A stretch of 64,000 nt of DNA from an uncultured Nitrosomonas sp. (GCA_949281375.1 CASDLT010000026.1:183925-247924), one strand, 5' to 3'; positions 26,073 through 35,458 are shown, counted from the stretch's first letter. Notes: generated by a model from the letters alone, not told the origin. Numbers and translations are program-made.

Positions 26073-26406
26073 TAAATTGACCGTTCCAATTTTAAAGAAA
26101 AATCGACCGGTGAAGCAAACCCCCGATGCTTGTGGCTTTGCGCGACAGCCTCCGGCTAACTATTCACTGTGATTATCTTTTCCTCAAAAAAATATATTTG
26201 TTGCAAATAAACCACATATGGTTTATCTACTTCGGCTGTATACTTGCAAAGCAATGTGGTTTTGTGCAGAATGCACCTCAACTTGGCTTTTGTGGTATTT
26301 TCTGCTAGTAAGTAGGTTGGTAGCGCAGAAGTTCATAGAATCAAAGTGAAAACTTGCAAGTAATTTACTTTCGTTATTTTCATTAATTTTATTTGAGGGA
26401 GCTCCC
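26073..26406. other. Divergent regulatory region between wzm and the S-layer-like gene
   Basis: This stretch holds no gene. I see a structured-looking stretch at about 26110-26167 with outer arms GTGAA/TTCAC and an AGCC-TCC-GGCT hairpin. There is a perfect inverted repeat AAACCA-CATA-TGGTTT at 26209-26224. A possible promoter TTGCAA, 17 bases, CAGAAT begins near 26247. The palindrome GGGAGCTCCC at 26397-26406 overlaps the ribosome site directly before the ATG. Two strong transcription units diverge here, so promoters on both strands are expected. Confidence 0.45.
26209..26224. promoter_or_regulatory. Operator-like perfect inverted repeat
   Basis: AAACCA, a 4-base spacer CATA, and TGGTTT form a perfect dyad about 180 bases upstream of the S-layer-like gene. 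The size fits a dimeric regulator site; which protein binds is unknown. Confidence 0.35.
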
Positions 26407-28914
26407 ATGGCTATAACACCAGAACAACGCGATGACATTTTGAAGGTAACTGTTGGTTTGTTTAACGGTGCGCCTGGTAATGTCTACTTGCCCGAACTTG
26501 CAGCAGTGGTTGAAGGCGGTGCTTCCACCGAACAGCTGGCTGATTTGTTGGCGCAAACTGCTATATTCAAAACCAGCATTATTGGCGGAAAAGTAACGAC
26601 CGATGAGCAGGCCGATATCATTCTGAGTCATTTTGGTCTGGCAGCCGATGATGATCCTGCCAGTGCTGGTTCGCAAGCCAAAGAATTCGTCCTCGCAAAA
26701 TTGGCCGCAGGTGAAGGATTTGGCAAGATTGTCATTGATTCGATCAACTATCTGGAAGGTTCGCCCGCAGAAGAATTCGTCCCTACCGCAACTTTGCTTG
26801 CTAATAAAGTAAAAGTTGCCTCAGCCTATTCATCTCAAGCAGGTTCAACTGATGTGGCAGTACTGCAAACTGTTTTGAGCAAAGTGACCGGCGACCGCGC
26901 ATATTCAGACGCCGATGTCCAAAATGCCTTGAATGAAAGCGGTGTTCCAACAGGCTCCGGTCAAGAATTTAATTTGAAAGTCGGCGAAGATAACCTGACT
27001 GGCACGGCTGGCGATGATGTTTTCAAAGCGCTGGTCACTGAAAACAATGCAGGTAATCCAGTAAATACATTAGAAAATATTGACAAACTGGATGGCGGTG
27101 CCGGATCGAAAGATACACTGACTGCTACGTTGGATGCTGCCGGTGCAGCGCCTCTGTTGAGCAATATTGAAAATGTATTTGCGCGCTTTGCTTCAGCACA
27201 AACGCTTGATCTGACCAATGCAACAGGTGTTCAAGCAATCACCGTCAATTCAAGCACAGGAGCTGGAACAGTTGCGGGTGTGGGTGACGCAGCTAATCTT
27301 TCAGTCAGAAGTCAAACTCAAGATGTTATTTTTGCTGACAATGAAGCAACCAGTCTGAATCTTAACCTTGCTTCAGTTGGTGAGGATGGTGGTGCTAATA
27401 ATATTACTCTGGATGACGTTGTTACGACACTGAATTTGGCAACCAACAATGCCTTTGCAACGATCCTTGGCTTGACATCGGTTGAAGCATTGAATGTTGA
27501 AGCAACCGGTTCGAGTCAAATTACTCAAGGTTCAGGTGGTGTTACAACGGCTGCTACCATTACTGGCACGGGCAGCGTCGAATTGTTGACTCCGTTCACC
27601 GTATTGGAAACCTTGACCGCAACCGATAATTCTGGTGGCGTGACCGCAACTGTAAACGGTGCAGCCGTAACAGTTGATGGTGGATCAGGCAATGATGACA
27701 TTACCTACAATGCTGCATTGGCGGCCGATGCTGCTGTGAATCTGGGCGCAGGAGATGACTCACTCACGATCGGAGCCGCATCGACTGCAGGTGCTACTGC
27801 CGATGGCGGTGAAGGTAACGATACGCTGGCAGTCACCAATGGCGCTTGGCTTGATGCTGATGCCGCAGATGTGTATTCCAATTTTGAAACGCTTGAAATT
27901 GGCGGTGGTACAGGTAATTACGATATGGAAAATCTGCCCGGTTTGACGGCAGTTACCATTGGTGCCGCACTTGCTGCGGGTGCAAATATTCAAAATGCAG
28001 TTGCTGATACCACAGTAACATTCAATGCCGCAGAAGCCACTGATTTGGTAGCTGGTCAACCCTTGACGTTTGCTTTGGCCGACGCAACTGGCGCCGAAGA
28101 TGCTGCATCTCTGACATTAAATGCTTTGGACGGAAACGACGATACATCCGCTGATGGGTTGGTTTTTGTAGACTCATTCACAGCTGATGATATCGAAACC
28201 TTTAATATCGTTTCCAATATTTCTGATGCAGATGCTGAAGCGGATGCTGCTGATTACTTCAATACGATCACTGCATTAGCGGGTGATGCAGTTGAAACAA
28301 TCAATGTCAGTGGAACGGCTGGTTTGGAAATCACCGGCTTGACCGCAGCTGAGCTTAATAAAATCGATGCCAGCACCCTGACAGGCGCATTGACGGTTGA
28401 TGCGAGTGCTGCTGATGGCGTTGAATTCATTGGTGGCGCAGGCAATGACGTCTACACAGGTACCGATGGCGGCGACACCATTGCAGGTAACGGTGGCGCG
28501 GATTCAATTACCTTAGGAACAACTGCGGTTGATACCATTATTCTTAATGCTGCAACCGACTCCCAATTAAATGCTACTGTCGATGGACATGACATTATCA
28601 CTGGTTTTGGTACCGCAGCAGCAGGTCCTTTGGATATTATTGATGTGGGTATTGCAGGATTTACTGGTCAGCAAGCTTCAGCACTGGCAAATAAAGGTGC
28701 TTTAGCTCCTGCAGCAGTTGATGGAACGACCTTATCAGTAGCAAACTTTTTTGCTTCGGGTGGGCAAGACCGTGGTGTTGCGATCGGTACTAACGGTGGT
28801 AATACCTTCGTATTTGTTGATGCCAACAAAGATGGGGACTTCAATGCAACTGATGATGCTGTCATACAATTGACCGGCGTAACTGACGTGACGTTGGCTA
28901 ACTTCGGGTTCTAA
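26407..28914 (+). CDS. S-layer-like RTX protein, predicted type I secretion substrate
   Basis: The 835-aa protein is acidic, rich in Ala/Thr/Asp/Gly and has no cysteine. It lacks a Sec signal peptide. Residues about 1-180 are helical and DUF4214-like (DDILKVTVGLFNGAPGNVYL), resembling the lipopolysaccharide-anchoring N-termini of RsaA-type S-layer proteins. The middle (about 190-670) is a beta-strand repeat region with scattered GGxGxD turns (DGGSGNDDI, LGAGDDSLT, DGGEGNDTL). Around 675-705 is an RTX block (GGAGNDVYTGTDGGDTIAGN). The end (DGDFNATDDAVIQLTGVTDV, terminal LANFGF) looks like an uncleaved type I secretion signal. The strong ribosome site, isolated monocistronic position and strong terminator suit a very abundant surface protein. 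Confidence 0.85.
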   Translation: MAITPEQRDDILKVTVGLFNGAPGNVYLPELAAVVEGGASTEQLADLLAQTAIFKTSIIGGKVTTDEQADIILSHFGLAADDDPASAGSQAKEFVLAKLAAGEGFGKIVIDSINYLEGSPAEEFVPTATLLANKVKVASAYSSQAGSTDVAVLQTVLSKVTGDRAYSDADVQNALNESGVPTGSGQEFNLKVGEDNLTGTAGDDVFKALVTENNAGNPVNTLENIDKLDGGAGSKDTLTATLDAAGAAPLLSNIENVFARFASAQTLDLTNATGVQAITVNSSTGAGTVAGVGDAANLSVRSQTQDVIFADNEATSLNLNLASVGEDGGANNITLDDVVTTLNLATNNAFATILGLTSVEALNVEATGSSQITQGSGGVTTAATITGTGSVELLTPFTVLETLTATDNSGGVTATVNGAAVTVDGGSGNDDITYNAALAADAAVNLGAGDDSLTIGAASTAGATADGGEGNDTLAVTNGAWLDADAADVYSNFETLEIGGGTGNYDMENLPGLTAVTIGAALAAGANIQNAVADTTVTFNAAEATDLVAGQPLTFALADATGAEDAASLTLNALDGNDDTSADGLVFVDSFTADDIETFNIVSNISDADAEADAADYFNTITALAGDAVETINVSGTAGLEITGLTAAELNKIDASTLTGALTVDASAADGVEFIGGAGNDVYTGTDGGDTIAGNGGADSITLGTTAVDTIILNAATDSQLNATVDGHDIITGFGTAAAGPLDIIDVGIAGFTGQQASALANKGALAPAAVDGTTLSVANFFASGGQDRGVAIGTNGGNTFVFVDANKDGDFNATDDAVIQLTGVTDVTLANFGF

Positions 28915-28956
28915 GGAACTGAACGAAAAAGAAGTTAACTAATCGTTTCAAAAATA

Positions 28957-28987
28957 AAAACCACCCAAGCAATTGGGTGGTTTTTTC
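28957..28987 (+). terminator. Strong Rho-independent terminator after S-layer-like gene
   Basis: A perfect stem AAACCACCCAA / TTGGGTGGTTT encloses the stable GCAA tetraloop and is followed by six T. It starts about 43 bases after the stop codon. Confidence 0.92.
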
Positions 28988-29310
28988 ATGTTGAAGTAAG
29001 AAACAGAGACGTGGAATGTAAAGATACCGAATTATCTGGCCATTTAATGTTCTGTTCACGGTTTGATTCAGAAGTACGATGCCAAAATCGTCCACAACCC
29101 ATCAAAAAAATCGATCTCTGCAATTAAGTTACCATCCCGCTGGCAGTTTCCTGCCATCTTCGTGGATAAATAAGACCGTTCAGATGTGCTTGGAGAATCC
29201 CATAACAGAATTTGCTTAAAGAATTAACCCACGAGTGATTTGAAGTTTTCAGCTAGAGCCGTTAATATGCTGAAACCTGTTTTTAATTTACATTGGATAA
29301 AGATAGAGCA
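28988..29310. other. Intergenic region after the S-layer-like gene
   Basis: These 323 bases hold no coding frame I would support. A small hairpin TGGCAG-TTTC-CTGCCA lies at 29141-29156. The promoter of the following small gene must lie here, but no near-consensus pair stands out. Confidence 0.4.
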
Positions 29311-29550
29311 ATGGCATCCGTGACTTTTGATACTTTAAAATTTGTCGAGAAACTCGAGAAAGCAGGGGTTCCACGTGATCAGGCTGCGGCTATCGCAGAA
29401 GCGCAGAAAGATGCGTTTGCTGAAGCAATGGATACTCAGTTAGTTTCCAAAAGCGATCTGATGGCAATGGAAAATCGATTGATTAAATGGAGTGTCGGAT
29501 TGGCTATGGGGCAGGTAGCTGTTATCGCAGCATTGGTGAAACTGCTTTGA
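29311..29550 (+). CDS. Small coiled-coil/membrane-anchored protein, DUF1640-like
   Basis: The 79-aa product is MASVTFDTLKFVEKLEKAGV followed by PRDQAAAIAEAQKDAFAEA, then a final hydrophobic helix (WSVGLAMGQVAVIAALVKLL). The FDTxxFVxxLxxAGxxxxQA start plus C-terminal membrane anchor is the DUF1640/CCDC90 pattern seen in many proteobacteria, where copies often sit near mobile or toxin genes. ATG 29311 is chosen over the in-frame TTG at 29293 because AAAGATAGAG lies just before it and the family motif begins at once. Function unknown. It stands alone and converges on pyrF. Confidence 0.78.
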   Translation: MASVTFDTLKFVEKLEKAGVPRDQAAAIAEAQKDAFAEAMDTQLVSKSDLMAMENRLIKWSVGLAMGQVAVIAALVKLL

Positions 29551-29606
29551 TGCTGTTTGACTTTGACGACTTCATTTCAGATCATCAACGAATCCGCTTG
29601 CTGGAC

Positions 29607-30311
29607 TTACACTATTTCTGAATTGATCTGCTGGCAGACCAGAAGGGGATCGGCAGCCTGGGTAATCGGCCTGCCGATGACTAAATAATCGGAACCATTC
29701 TGAATGGCCTGTTGTGGTGTCGTGATACGCTTCTGATCATCGGCATTTCCGCCCGAAAGGCGGATGCCGGGCGTCACCAGGTAGAAATTGTCGCCCAGCA
29801 GTTGCCTCAAGCGCGATGCTTCCAATGCCGAGCAGACCACGCCATCCAGTTCACAATCCTGTGTCAGTTTCGCCAGACGCTCAACAATTTGCGCCGGCTC
29901 TCCCGATAAACCGATGTCATCGAGATCGCTTTGATCCATGCTGGTGAGCAACGTGACGGCGATCAGTCTGGTGGAATCCGAAGGAATGGCATTTCGTGCC
30001 GCTTGCAGCATTTTCCGTCCGCCGAGCGCATGCACGTTGACCATCCAGACACCCAGATCATGCGCCACTTTACAGGCGCTGGCGACGGTATTTGGGATGT
30101 CGTGGAATTTCAGATCGAGGAAGATATCGAAGCCCTTCGTCATCAGGATTTCGACAAGCTGCGGGCCTGCGGCAGTGAACAGTTCTTTGCCGACTTTCAG
30201 GCGGCATAATTCGGGATGGAGCCGGTCAGCCAGCGATAATGCATCTGCGGCATTGTGAACGTCCAGCGCGACAATGACGCGAGGATTCTTCGATGCAGGT
30301 GAAGTCAGCAA
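29607..30311 (-). CDS. pyrF: Orotidine 5'-phosphate decarboxylase
   Basis: PyrF converts OMP to UMP, the last step of de novo pyrimidine synthesis. The 234-aa product shows [20 protein letters not shown], the catalytic [11 protein letters not shown] (Lys-Asp network), and the C-terminal phosphate loop VTPGIRL and VIGRPIT. The start is TTG at 30311; an in-frame TGA stands immediately before it, and the beta-1 strand motif follows 10 residues later. It overlaps the 3' end of lapA by 7 bases, so it is translationally linked to that upstream gene. Type 1 (short) PyrF length is normal. Confidence 0.96.
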   Translation of the reverse strand: MLTSPASKNPRVIVALDVHNAADALSLADRLHPELCRLKVGKELFTAAGPQLVEILMTKGFDIFLDLKFHDIPNTVASACKVAHDLGVWMVNVHALGGRKMLQAARNAIPSDSTRLIAVTLLTSMDQSDLDDIGLSGEPAQIVERLAKLTQDCELDGVVCSALEASRLRQLLGDNFYLVTPGIRLSGGNADDQKRITTPQQAIQNGSDYLVIGRPITQAADPLLVCQQINSEIV

Positions 30312-30505
30312 TCAGGGCGGCGTCCAAACAGCAGGGTAATGAAAATACCCAATGCAAAGAACAGCAGCAGTACGACACTGAGAGGAAGCTCGATCGATTT
30401 GTCGAGATAATACTGAAGCATCACCGGTTGCGAGTTTTTGGAAGCAAAGACGGCCAGAATTACAAAAACCACAATCCGCAAAATCCATGTAATCAGATTC
30501 ATCAT
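30305..30505 (-). CDS. lapA: LapA family inner-membrane protein (DUF1049)
   Basis: This 66-aa protein has two hydrophobic helices (about 4-21 and 40-60) flanking the conserved [20 protein letters not shown] segment, the hallmark of LapA/YciS. In E. coli LapA works with LapB in control of LPS synthesis through LpxC. It lies downstream of ihfB, the usual place, but the lapB gene that normally follows is missing and pyrF comes directly after. The two leading Met codons make the exact start uncertain by one residue. Confidence 0.88.
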   Translation of the reverse strand: MMNLITWILRIVVFVILAVFASKNSQPVMLQYYLDKSIELPLSVVLLLFFALGIFITLLFGRRPDC

Positions 30506-30583
30506 AATGAGTTCAATCCGTACGAATCAGGTGAAAATGAAGGGTCATCCAATAGTATTCTATTTTGAGCGATTCAGGTAACT

Positions 30584-30654
30584 TTGGGTAATTAACTGAG
30601 CGAATCATGCCATGTCAGTTAACTACCCAAGCCAGATGATCGAATCAGATCATC
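30584..30654. repeat. Two consecutive inverted repeats downstream of ihfB
   Basis: A 16-bp inverted repeat with one mismatch (TTGGGTAATTAACTGA at 30584, partner ending 30630) is followed by a perfect 7-bp hairpin GATGATC-GAATCA-GATCATC (30635-30654). They lie just past the ihfB stop on the minus strand. No T-run follows, so they may stabilise mRNA 3' ends or attenuate rather than act as classical terminators. Confidence 0.6.
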
Positions 30655-30668
30655 CTGAACAAGATTTA

Positions 30669-30959
30669 TTATTTCTTGGCTTTGTAGTCCACACGTTCGC
30701 GCATTTCCTTGCCTGCCTTGAAGTGTGGAACATATTTCTCAGGCACTTTGACTTTCTCGCCTGATTTTGGATTGCGACCGATGCGGGGTGGCCGATAGTT
30801 GAGATCAAAACTGCCAAATCCACGAATTTCGATACGCTGGCCTTGGGACAGGCTTTGGGCCATGGCATCGATAATCGTTTTGACAGAGAGCTCAGCATCT
30901 TTCGTCACCAATTGCGGAAAACGTGCCGCAAGTCGCGTGATTAATTCTGATTTTGTCAT
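30669..30959 (-). CDS. ihfB: Integration host factor beta subunit
   Basis: The 96-aa DNA-bending protein reads [20 protein letters not shown], with [20 protein letters not shown] and [14 protein letters not shown], the beta-arm with its intercalating proline. IHF is a heterodimer of IhfA and IhfB. It follows rpsA by 9 bases, as in most proteobacteria, and is probably transcribed with it. Confidence 0.96.
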   Translation of the reverse strand: MTKSELITRLAARFPQLVTKDAELSVKTIIDAMAQSLSQGQRIEIRGFGSFDLNYRPPRIGRNPKSGEKVKVPEKYVPHFKAGKEMRERVDYKAKK

Positions 30960-30968
30960 GAAAATTCC

Positions 30969-32681
30969 TTATTGCTCAGTGTTTTTACTGTCCATTTTGG
31001 CTTTCAGTAAAGCACCCAGACTGGTGGTTCCAGCATTTGCAGGTGCCTTGATTTTTTGCATGGCGCTGGTTTCATCCGATTTATCTTTTGCTTTGATTGA
31101 AAGATTGATGGTGCGATTTTTACGATCAAGATTGATGATCATGGTTTCGACTTTATCCCCTTCCTTGAGATGGGTGCGAATGTCTTCCACACGATCACGC
31201 GATACTTCAGAAGCGCGCAGATAGCCTTCGACCTCGTCAGTCAATGCAATCACCGCGCCTTTCGCATCAATGGATTTTACCGTCCCTTCAATGATGCTGT
31301 TTTTATCATGTTCTGCAACGAAGCTGGTGAAGGGGTCACCTTCCAGTTGCTTGATGCCCAGCGATATGCGCTCACGCTCGACGTCGATGGACAAAATCAA
31401 TGCCTCGACTTCATCACCTTTTTTATAATTAAGAACGGCTTCTTCTCCAGGCTGATTCCAGGATAGGTCCGATAGATGCACAAGACCATCAATATTGCCG
31501 GGTAAGCCGATAAATACGCCAAAGTCAGTGATGGATTTGATTTGTCCGCTGACTTTATCGCCTTTTTCATGCGCAGCGGCAAATTCTTCCCATGGGTTAG
31601 GCTGGCATTGCTTCATGCCCAGCGAGATGCGGCGGCGTTCTTCGTCAATTTCAAGAATCATCACTTCGACTTCATCGCCAAGCTGAACGATCTTGGATGG
31701 ATAGACATTCTTGTTGGTCCAGTCCATTTCAGAAATATGCACCAGCCCTTCGATACCTTGCTCGATCTCAATGAATGCGCCGTAATCCGTCAGATTGGTG
31801 ACTTTGCCGAATAAACGGGTGCGGGCTGGGTAGCGACGCGACAAGCCAACCCACGGGTCTTCGCTCAGTTGCTTCATGCCCAGCGACACGCGATTCTTTT
31901 CCTGGTCGAACTTGAGTACTTTTGCCGTCACTTCGTCGCCAATATTGACGACTTCAGAAGGATGCTTTACGCGTCTCCAGGCCAGATCAGTGATGTGCAG
32001 CAAGCCATCAATGCCGCCCAGATCGACGAATGCGCCGTAATCGGTAATATTCTTGACGACGCCGTTAACAACCGCGCCTTCCTGCAGATTCGACAGCAAT
32101 GTTTCGCGATCAGCGCCTTGAGTCGCTTCCAGTACCGCGCGACGGGAGACTACTACGTTATTACGCTTACGATCCAGTTTGATGACTTTGAAGTCCATTT
32201 CCTTATTTTCATAAGGAGTCGTATCCTTGACGGGGCGAATGTCTACCAGCGAACCGGGTAGAAAGGCGCGAATGCCATTGATCATCGCAGTCAGGCCGCC
32301 TTTGACTTTACCATTCACCATGCCGGTCACAATTTTGCCGCTTTCCATGGCTTCTTCCAAGTCATGCCAGGCGGTCAGGCGTTTCGCTTTGTCGCGGGAG
32401 AGCCGTGTTTCTCCATAACCATCTTCCAGAGATTCAATCGCAACACTGACAAAATCACCGGGTTGTACTTCGATCTCGCCGCGATCGTTTTTAAATTCTT
32501 CGACAGGAATGAAGCTTTCGGATTTAAGGCCGGCGTTTACAACAACGATATTGTAATCAACGCGAACGACTTCCGCGGTGATGACTTCGCCAACGCGCAT
32601 TTCCTGGCGTGACAGACTTTCTTCAAAGAGTGCGGCAAAACTTTCTGGGGATTGTTGAGTTGCAGGGGAAGCAGTAGTCAT
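30969..32681 (-). CDS. rpsA: 30S ribosomal protein S1
   Basis: The 570-aa protein has six S1 domains, recognisable in order by [97 protein letters not shown] and [21 protein letters not shown]1 brings mRNA to the 30S subunit. It lies between cmk and ihfB in the conserved order. The 109-base leader to cmk likely carries its own promoter and the autoregulatory translation site known for rpsA. Confidence 0.98.
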   Translation of the reverse strand: MTTASPATQQSPESFAALFEESLSRQEMRVGEVITAEVVRVDYNIVVVNAGLKSESFIPVEEFKNDRGEIEVQPGDFVSVAIESLEDGYGETRLSRDKAKRLTAWHDLEEAMESGKIVTGMVNGKVKGGLTAMINGIRAFLPGSLVDIRPVKDTTPYENKEMDFKVIKLDRKRNNVVVSRRAVLEATQGADRETLLSNLQEGAVVNGVVKNITDYGAFVDLGGIDGLLHITDLAWRRVKHPSEVVNIGDEVTAKVLKFDQEKNRVSLGMKQLSEDPWVGLSRRYPARTRLFGKVTNLTDYGAFIEIEQGIEGLVHISEMDWTNKNVYPSKIVQLGDEVEVMILEIDEERRRISLGMKQCQPNPWEEFAAAHEKGDKVSGQIKSITDFGVFIGLPGNIDGLVHLSDLSWNQPGEEAVLNYKKGDEVEALILSIDVERERISLGIKQLEGDPFTSFVAEHDKNSIIEGTVKSIDAKGAVIALTDEVEGYLRASEVSRDRVEDIRTHLKEGDKVETMIINLDRKNRTINLSIKAKDKSDETSAMQKIKAPANAGTTSLGALLKAKMDSKNTEQ

Positions 32682-32790
32682 TATAAAAATACCTGATTAA
32701 TATCAGCCTTCGCTTGCGTTGGGCCAATGGGTTAGTTAATAAAATGTTTAAAGCGTATTCACAATTTCTCATGGACAAGCAGAAATTTTA

Positions 32791-33486
32791 TCAATGTATA
32801 GGCTCAAACGTGGATTTTGCACGGACTTCATTATACCAGCACAACACTTTCTCTTGGGCTTGGGCAATCGTGAGTGACGTCGTATCCAGTAACCTGGCAT
32901 CTGTTCCTTGCATCAGCGGAGCAGTGCTGCGGTTGCGATCACGTTCGTCACGTTTTTGAATATCCTCCAGCAAGTCGCAGATGTTAGCATCCATTCCTTT
33001 CTCCATCAACTGCTTATATCGTCTTTGCGCGCGAATTTCAGCGCTGGCGGTTAAAAATATTTTAAGTATTGCATCGGGAAAAATGACTGATCCCATGTCG
33101 CGTCCGTCCGTGACCAGCCCGGGGGGCTGGCAAAATTTCCGCTGCCGGTCAGTCAATGCTGCCCGGATTTGAGGGTAAGCCGCTAATTGAGAAGCCAAAA
33201 TTCCGCATTTCTCGGTGCGTATGTCATTGGTGACGATGCTGTCGTCCAGTGATATTTCATCATGATCAAAGGTCACATTCAGGTTCCGGGCAATGTCCGT
33301 GAGCGCAGCGGTGTCGTCAATATCGATCCGGGAATGCATGGATTTCAGCGCGACCAGCCGGTACAACGCGCCACTGTCGAGATAATGAAATCCCAGTTTT
33401 TGGGCAACTAACTGAGCGACGGTGCCTTTGCCGGAGGCGGAAGGGCCATCGATGGCGATAACGGGGATTTGAGAAATAGTATTCAT
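32791..33486 (-). CDS. cmk: Cytidylate kinase
   Basis: Cmk phosphorylates CMP and dCMP. The 231-aa product has the P-loop VIAIDGPSASGKGTVAQLVA near the N-terminus, the CMP-binding LVTDGRDMGSVIFPDAILKI, and RRYKQLMEKG with DRNRSTAPL in the lid region. It sits between aroA and rpsA, the classic arrangement. ATG 33486 gives the standard length. Confidence 0.97.
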   Translation of the reverse strand: MNTISQIPVIAIDGPSASGKGTVAQLVAQKLGFHYLDSGALYRLVALKSMHSRIDIDDTAALTDIARNLNVTFDHDEISLDDSIVTNDIRTEKCGILASQLAAYPQIRAALTDRQRKFCQPPGLVTDGRDMGSVIFPDAILKIFLTASAEIRAQRRYKQLMEKGMDANICDLLEDIQKRDERDRNRSTAPLMQGTDARLLDTTSLTIAQAQEKVLCWYNEVRAKSTFEPIH

Positions 33487-33532
33487 TGCGTGTCGTTAAG
33501 TGAGAATTAAAGCGAACCGTGAGATAAAGACT

Positions 33533-34843
33533 TCATGAGCAGACAATCTGGGAAAATTCCTTGAAGTAATCAGGGAAAGTTTTTGCGACACAACCGGGAT
33601 CGTTAATTTGTACCGGCGCGCCGAAGGATGCGAGCGAGAAGCACATCGCCATCCGGTGATCGTCGTATGTGTCGATCTCGGCATGGGGTACCAGCCCATC
33701 GGGAGACGGTGTAATTCTCAAATAATCAAAGCCTTCTTCAATGGTTGCGCCCAGTTTGCGCAATTCGCGAGCCATTGCGGTGAGGCGATCGGTTTCTTTC
33801 GATCGCCAACTCGCGATGTTGCGCAATACCGTATCGCCATGGGCAAACAAAGCCACGACTGCGAGCGTCATAGCGGCATCTGGAATATGATTGCAATCCA
33901 GATCGATCCCACGCAGAAATTCTCCTTCTGAATTTCTGGCGGGGCTGCTCGCTTCGATCCAGTTTTCTCCCATGCCGATGTGGGCGCCCATCTTTTCCAA
34001 CGCAGCCGCAAACTGAATATCCCCCTGTGTGCTGTCACGACCGACGCCGTGGACGCGCACCGGGCCATGACCAATGGCTCCGGCCGCCAGGAAATAAGAA
34101 GCGGAAGAGGCATCTCCTTCGATCATCACCCGGCCTGGACTGCGGTAAACCTGTTGCGCCGGGATGACGAATTGCTGCCAGCCTTTGCGCTCGACCTTCA
34201 CGCCAAAACGCGACATCTGCGCTAATGTCAATTCGATGTAGGGTTGTGAAATGAGGGTGCCTGATACATCAATGATAGCGGGCTTCTTATTGAGTGGTAA
34301 GGCCATCAGTAAGCCGGTCAGGAATTGACTGGAAACGTCTCCTCGAACGGTAACCGAGTTTGTTTCAGCATTTATCGGCCGACTGGGCTTGATCTGCAGC
34401 GGTGGAAAACCCTGTTCCCCAAGATAAGTGATGTCCGCTCCCAATTGCCGCAATGCATCCACCAGGTCAGCAATAGGACGTTCGTGCATGCGCGGAACGC
34501 CTGAAAGCCGATAATTACCGTGCAGCAGCGACAGAACAGCAGTCAGGGGGCGAAAAGCGGTGCCGGCATTACCAAGAAAAAGATCGGCCTGTGTGACTGG
34601 GAAAGTACCTTTTCCTCCGACGATATGAAAAGCATTCGAATTTGCCGGTGTGATTGAAATGCCTAACTTGATCAGCGCCTCGATCATGCGCTCGGTATCT
34701 TCCGATGCCAGTAAATCCTGAATCAAGGTGGTACCTTCCGCCAATGAGGCCAGTAATAAGATCCGGTTGGAGATACTTTTTGATCCAGGTAACTGCACAG
34801 CGCCGCGAGCGCTTTTAACATGAGGAAGATCAAGCGAATTCAT
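33533..34843 (-). CDS. aroA: 3-phosphoshikimate 1-carboxyvinyltransferase (EPSP synthase)
   Basis: AroA makes EPSP in the shikimate pathway. The 436-aa product includes [58 protein letters not shown] and the C-terminal [15 protein letters not shown] with [13 protein letters not shown]. These are the substrate-binding motifs of a class I, glyphosate-type enzyme. It heads the aroA-cmk-rpsA-ihfB series. The upstream tyrA/hisC/pheA genes often found in betaproteobacteria are absent; a small membrane gene diverges instead. Confidence 0.97.
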   Translation of the reverse strand: MNSLDLPHVKSARGAVQLPGSKSISNRILLLASLAEGTTLIQDLLASEDTERMIEALIKLGISITPANSNAFHIVGGKGTFPVTQADLFLGNAGTAFRPLTAVLSLLHGNYRLSGVPRMHERPIADLVDALRQLGADITYLGEQGFPPLQIKPSRPINAETNSVTVRGDVSSQFLTGLLMALPLNKKPAIIDVSGTLISQPYIELTLAQMSRFGVKVERKGWQQFVIPAQQVYRSPGRVMIEGDASSASYFLAAGAIGHGPVRVHGVGRDSTQGDIQFAAALEKMGAHIGMGENWIEASSPARNSEGEFLRGIDLDCNHIPDAAMTLAVVALFAHGDTVLRNIASWRSKETDRLTAMARELRKLGATIEEGFDYLRITPSPDGLVPHAEIDTYDDHRMAMCFSLASFGAPVQINDPGCVAKTFPDYFKEFSQIVCS

Positions 34844-35022
34844 GGTGGGAGGATATAAAAATCCGTCAATGATATCTCATAAAAATCGGATCAGCGTAAT
34901 TTTATTCATTTACGGGAGTACTCAATTTTTGGATTCCTTTGAATTAATTTCATTTTGAAAAATCTTTATCAATTGATAGAGTTTCAGGTAATCTATCACC
35001 CTGAATTTTGGAGGGGCATTTG

Positions 35023-35052
35023 TTGACAGCTCAATGCGTCTGTTTTTGATAA
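35023..35052 (+). promoter_or_regulatory. Predicted sigma-70 promoter of the small membrane gene
   Basis: TTGACA at 35023 is followed 17-18 bases later by TTGATA/TGATAA (35046-35052). The 35-base leader then reaches the ATG at 35088. The -35 is perfect and the -10 is imperfect. Confidence 0.5.
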
Positions 35053-35087
35053 GGGCGCTGTTTATTATTTATATGTAGAGGTTTTGA

Positions 35088-35333
35088 ATGGAAGATGCAG
35101 AAATTGCTTTGATGTTCTCGTTGCTCGTTATTCCTGTCGCCATCTGGTTACAGTTATGGGTGAAGAGTCGCCGAGAAAATCGAAGAAATGTTTTGGGAGA
35201 GGAAGAATTTGAAAATACGTTGCGTGCTTTTACGTCGATCATCATAGAAGGTGCTGCAATTGTAGGAGGACTCATCATGATCATTATGGGATCAGGCGGA
35301 GTGATCAAATACATCATTAACTTTTATACATAA
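35088..35333 (+). CDS. Small two-helix membrane protein, unknown function
   Basis: The 81-aa product has hydrophobic helices at about 6-24 (IALMFSLLVIPVAIWLQLWV) and 52-75 (IIIEGAAIVGGLIMIIMGSG), joined by a charged loop with KSRRENRRN and EEEFENT. A predicted promoter, an AGAGG ribosome site and a following hairpin support it as a real gene. I do not recognise the family. It lies between aroA (divergent) and topB (convergent). Confidence 0.6.
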   Translation: MEDAEIALMFSLLVIPVAIWLQLWVKSRRENRRNVLGEEEFENTLRAFTSIIIEGAAIVGGLIMIIMGSGGVIKYIINFYT

Positions 35334-35356
35334 CGTAGCGTAGATGTATTAAAGGG

Positions 35357-35395
35357 AGCGATATTCGGGATATATCGATTAGCCCGAATATCGCT
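35357..35395. terminator. Probable bidirectional terminator hairpin
   Basis: A perfect 13-bp inverted repeat, AGCGATATTCGGG and its complement, with a 13-base loop lies between the convergent small membrane gene and topB. It has no T-run, so its termination strength is uncertain. Confidence 0.6.
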
Positions 35396-35458
35396 ACGCT
35401 GTGTCAGCGGCAGAAAATAATATCCGGGAAATCCGGGGCGGCACCGCTGGAAGCTGTT

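Noticed and set aside
28898..29095. 65-aa minus-strand frame overlapping the S-layer gene end
   Set aside because: It is produced by reading through the terminator hairpin and has no start signals or family resemblance.
32714..32959. 81-aa plus-strand frame over the rpsA-cmk junction
   Set aside because: It is the antisense shadow of cmk; no independent support.
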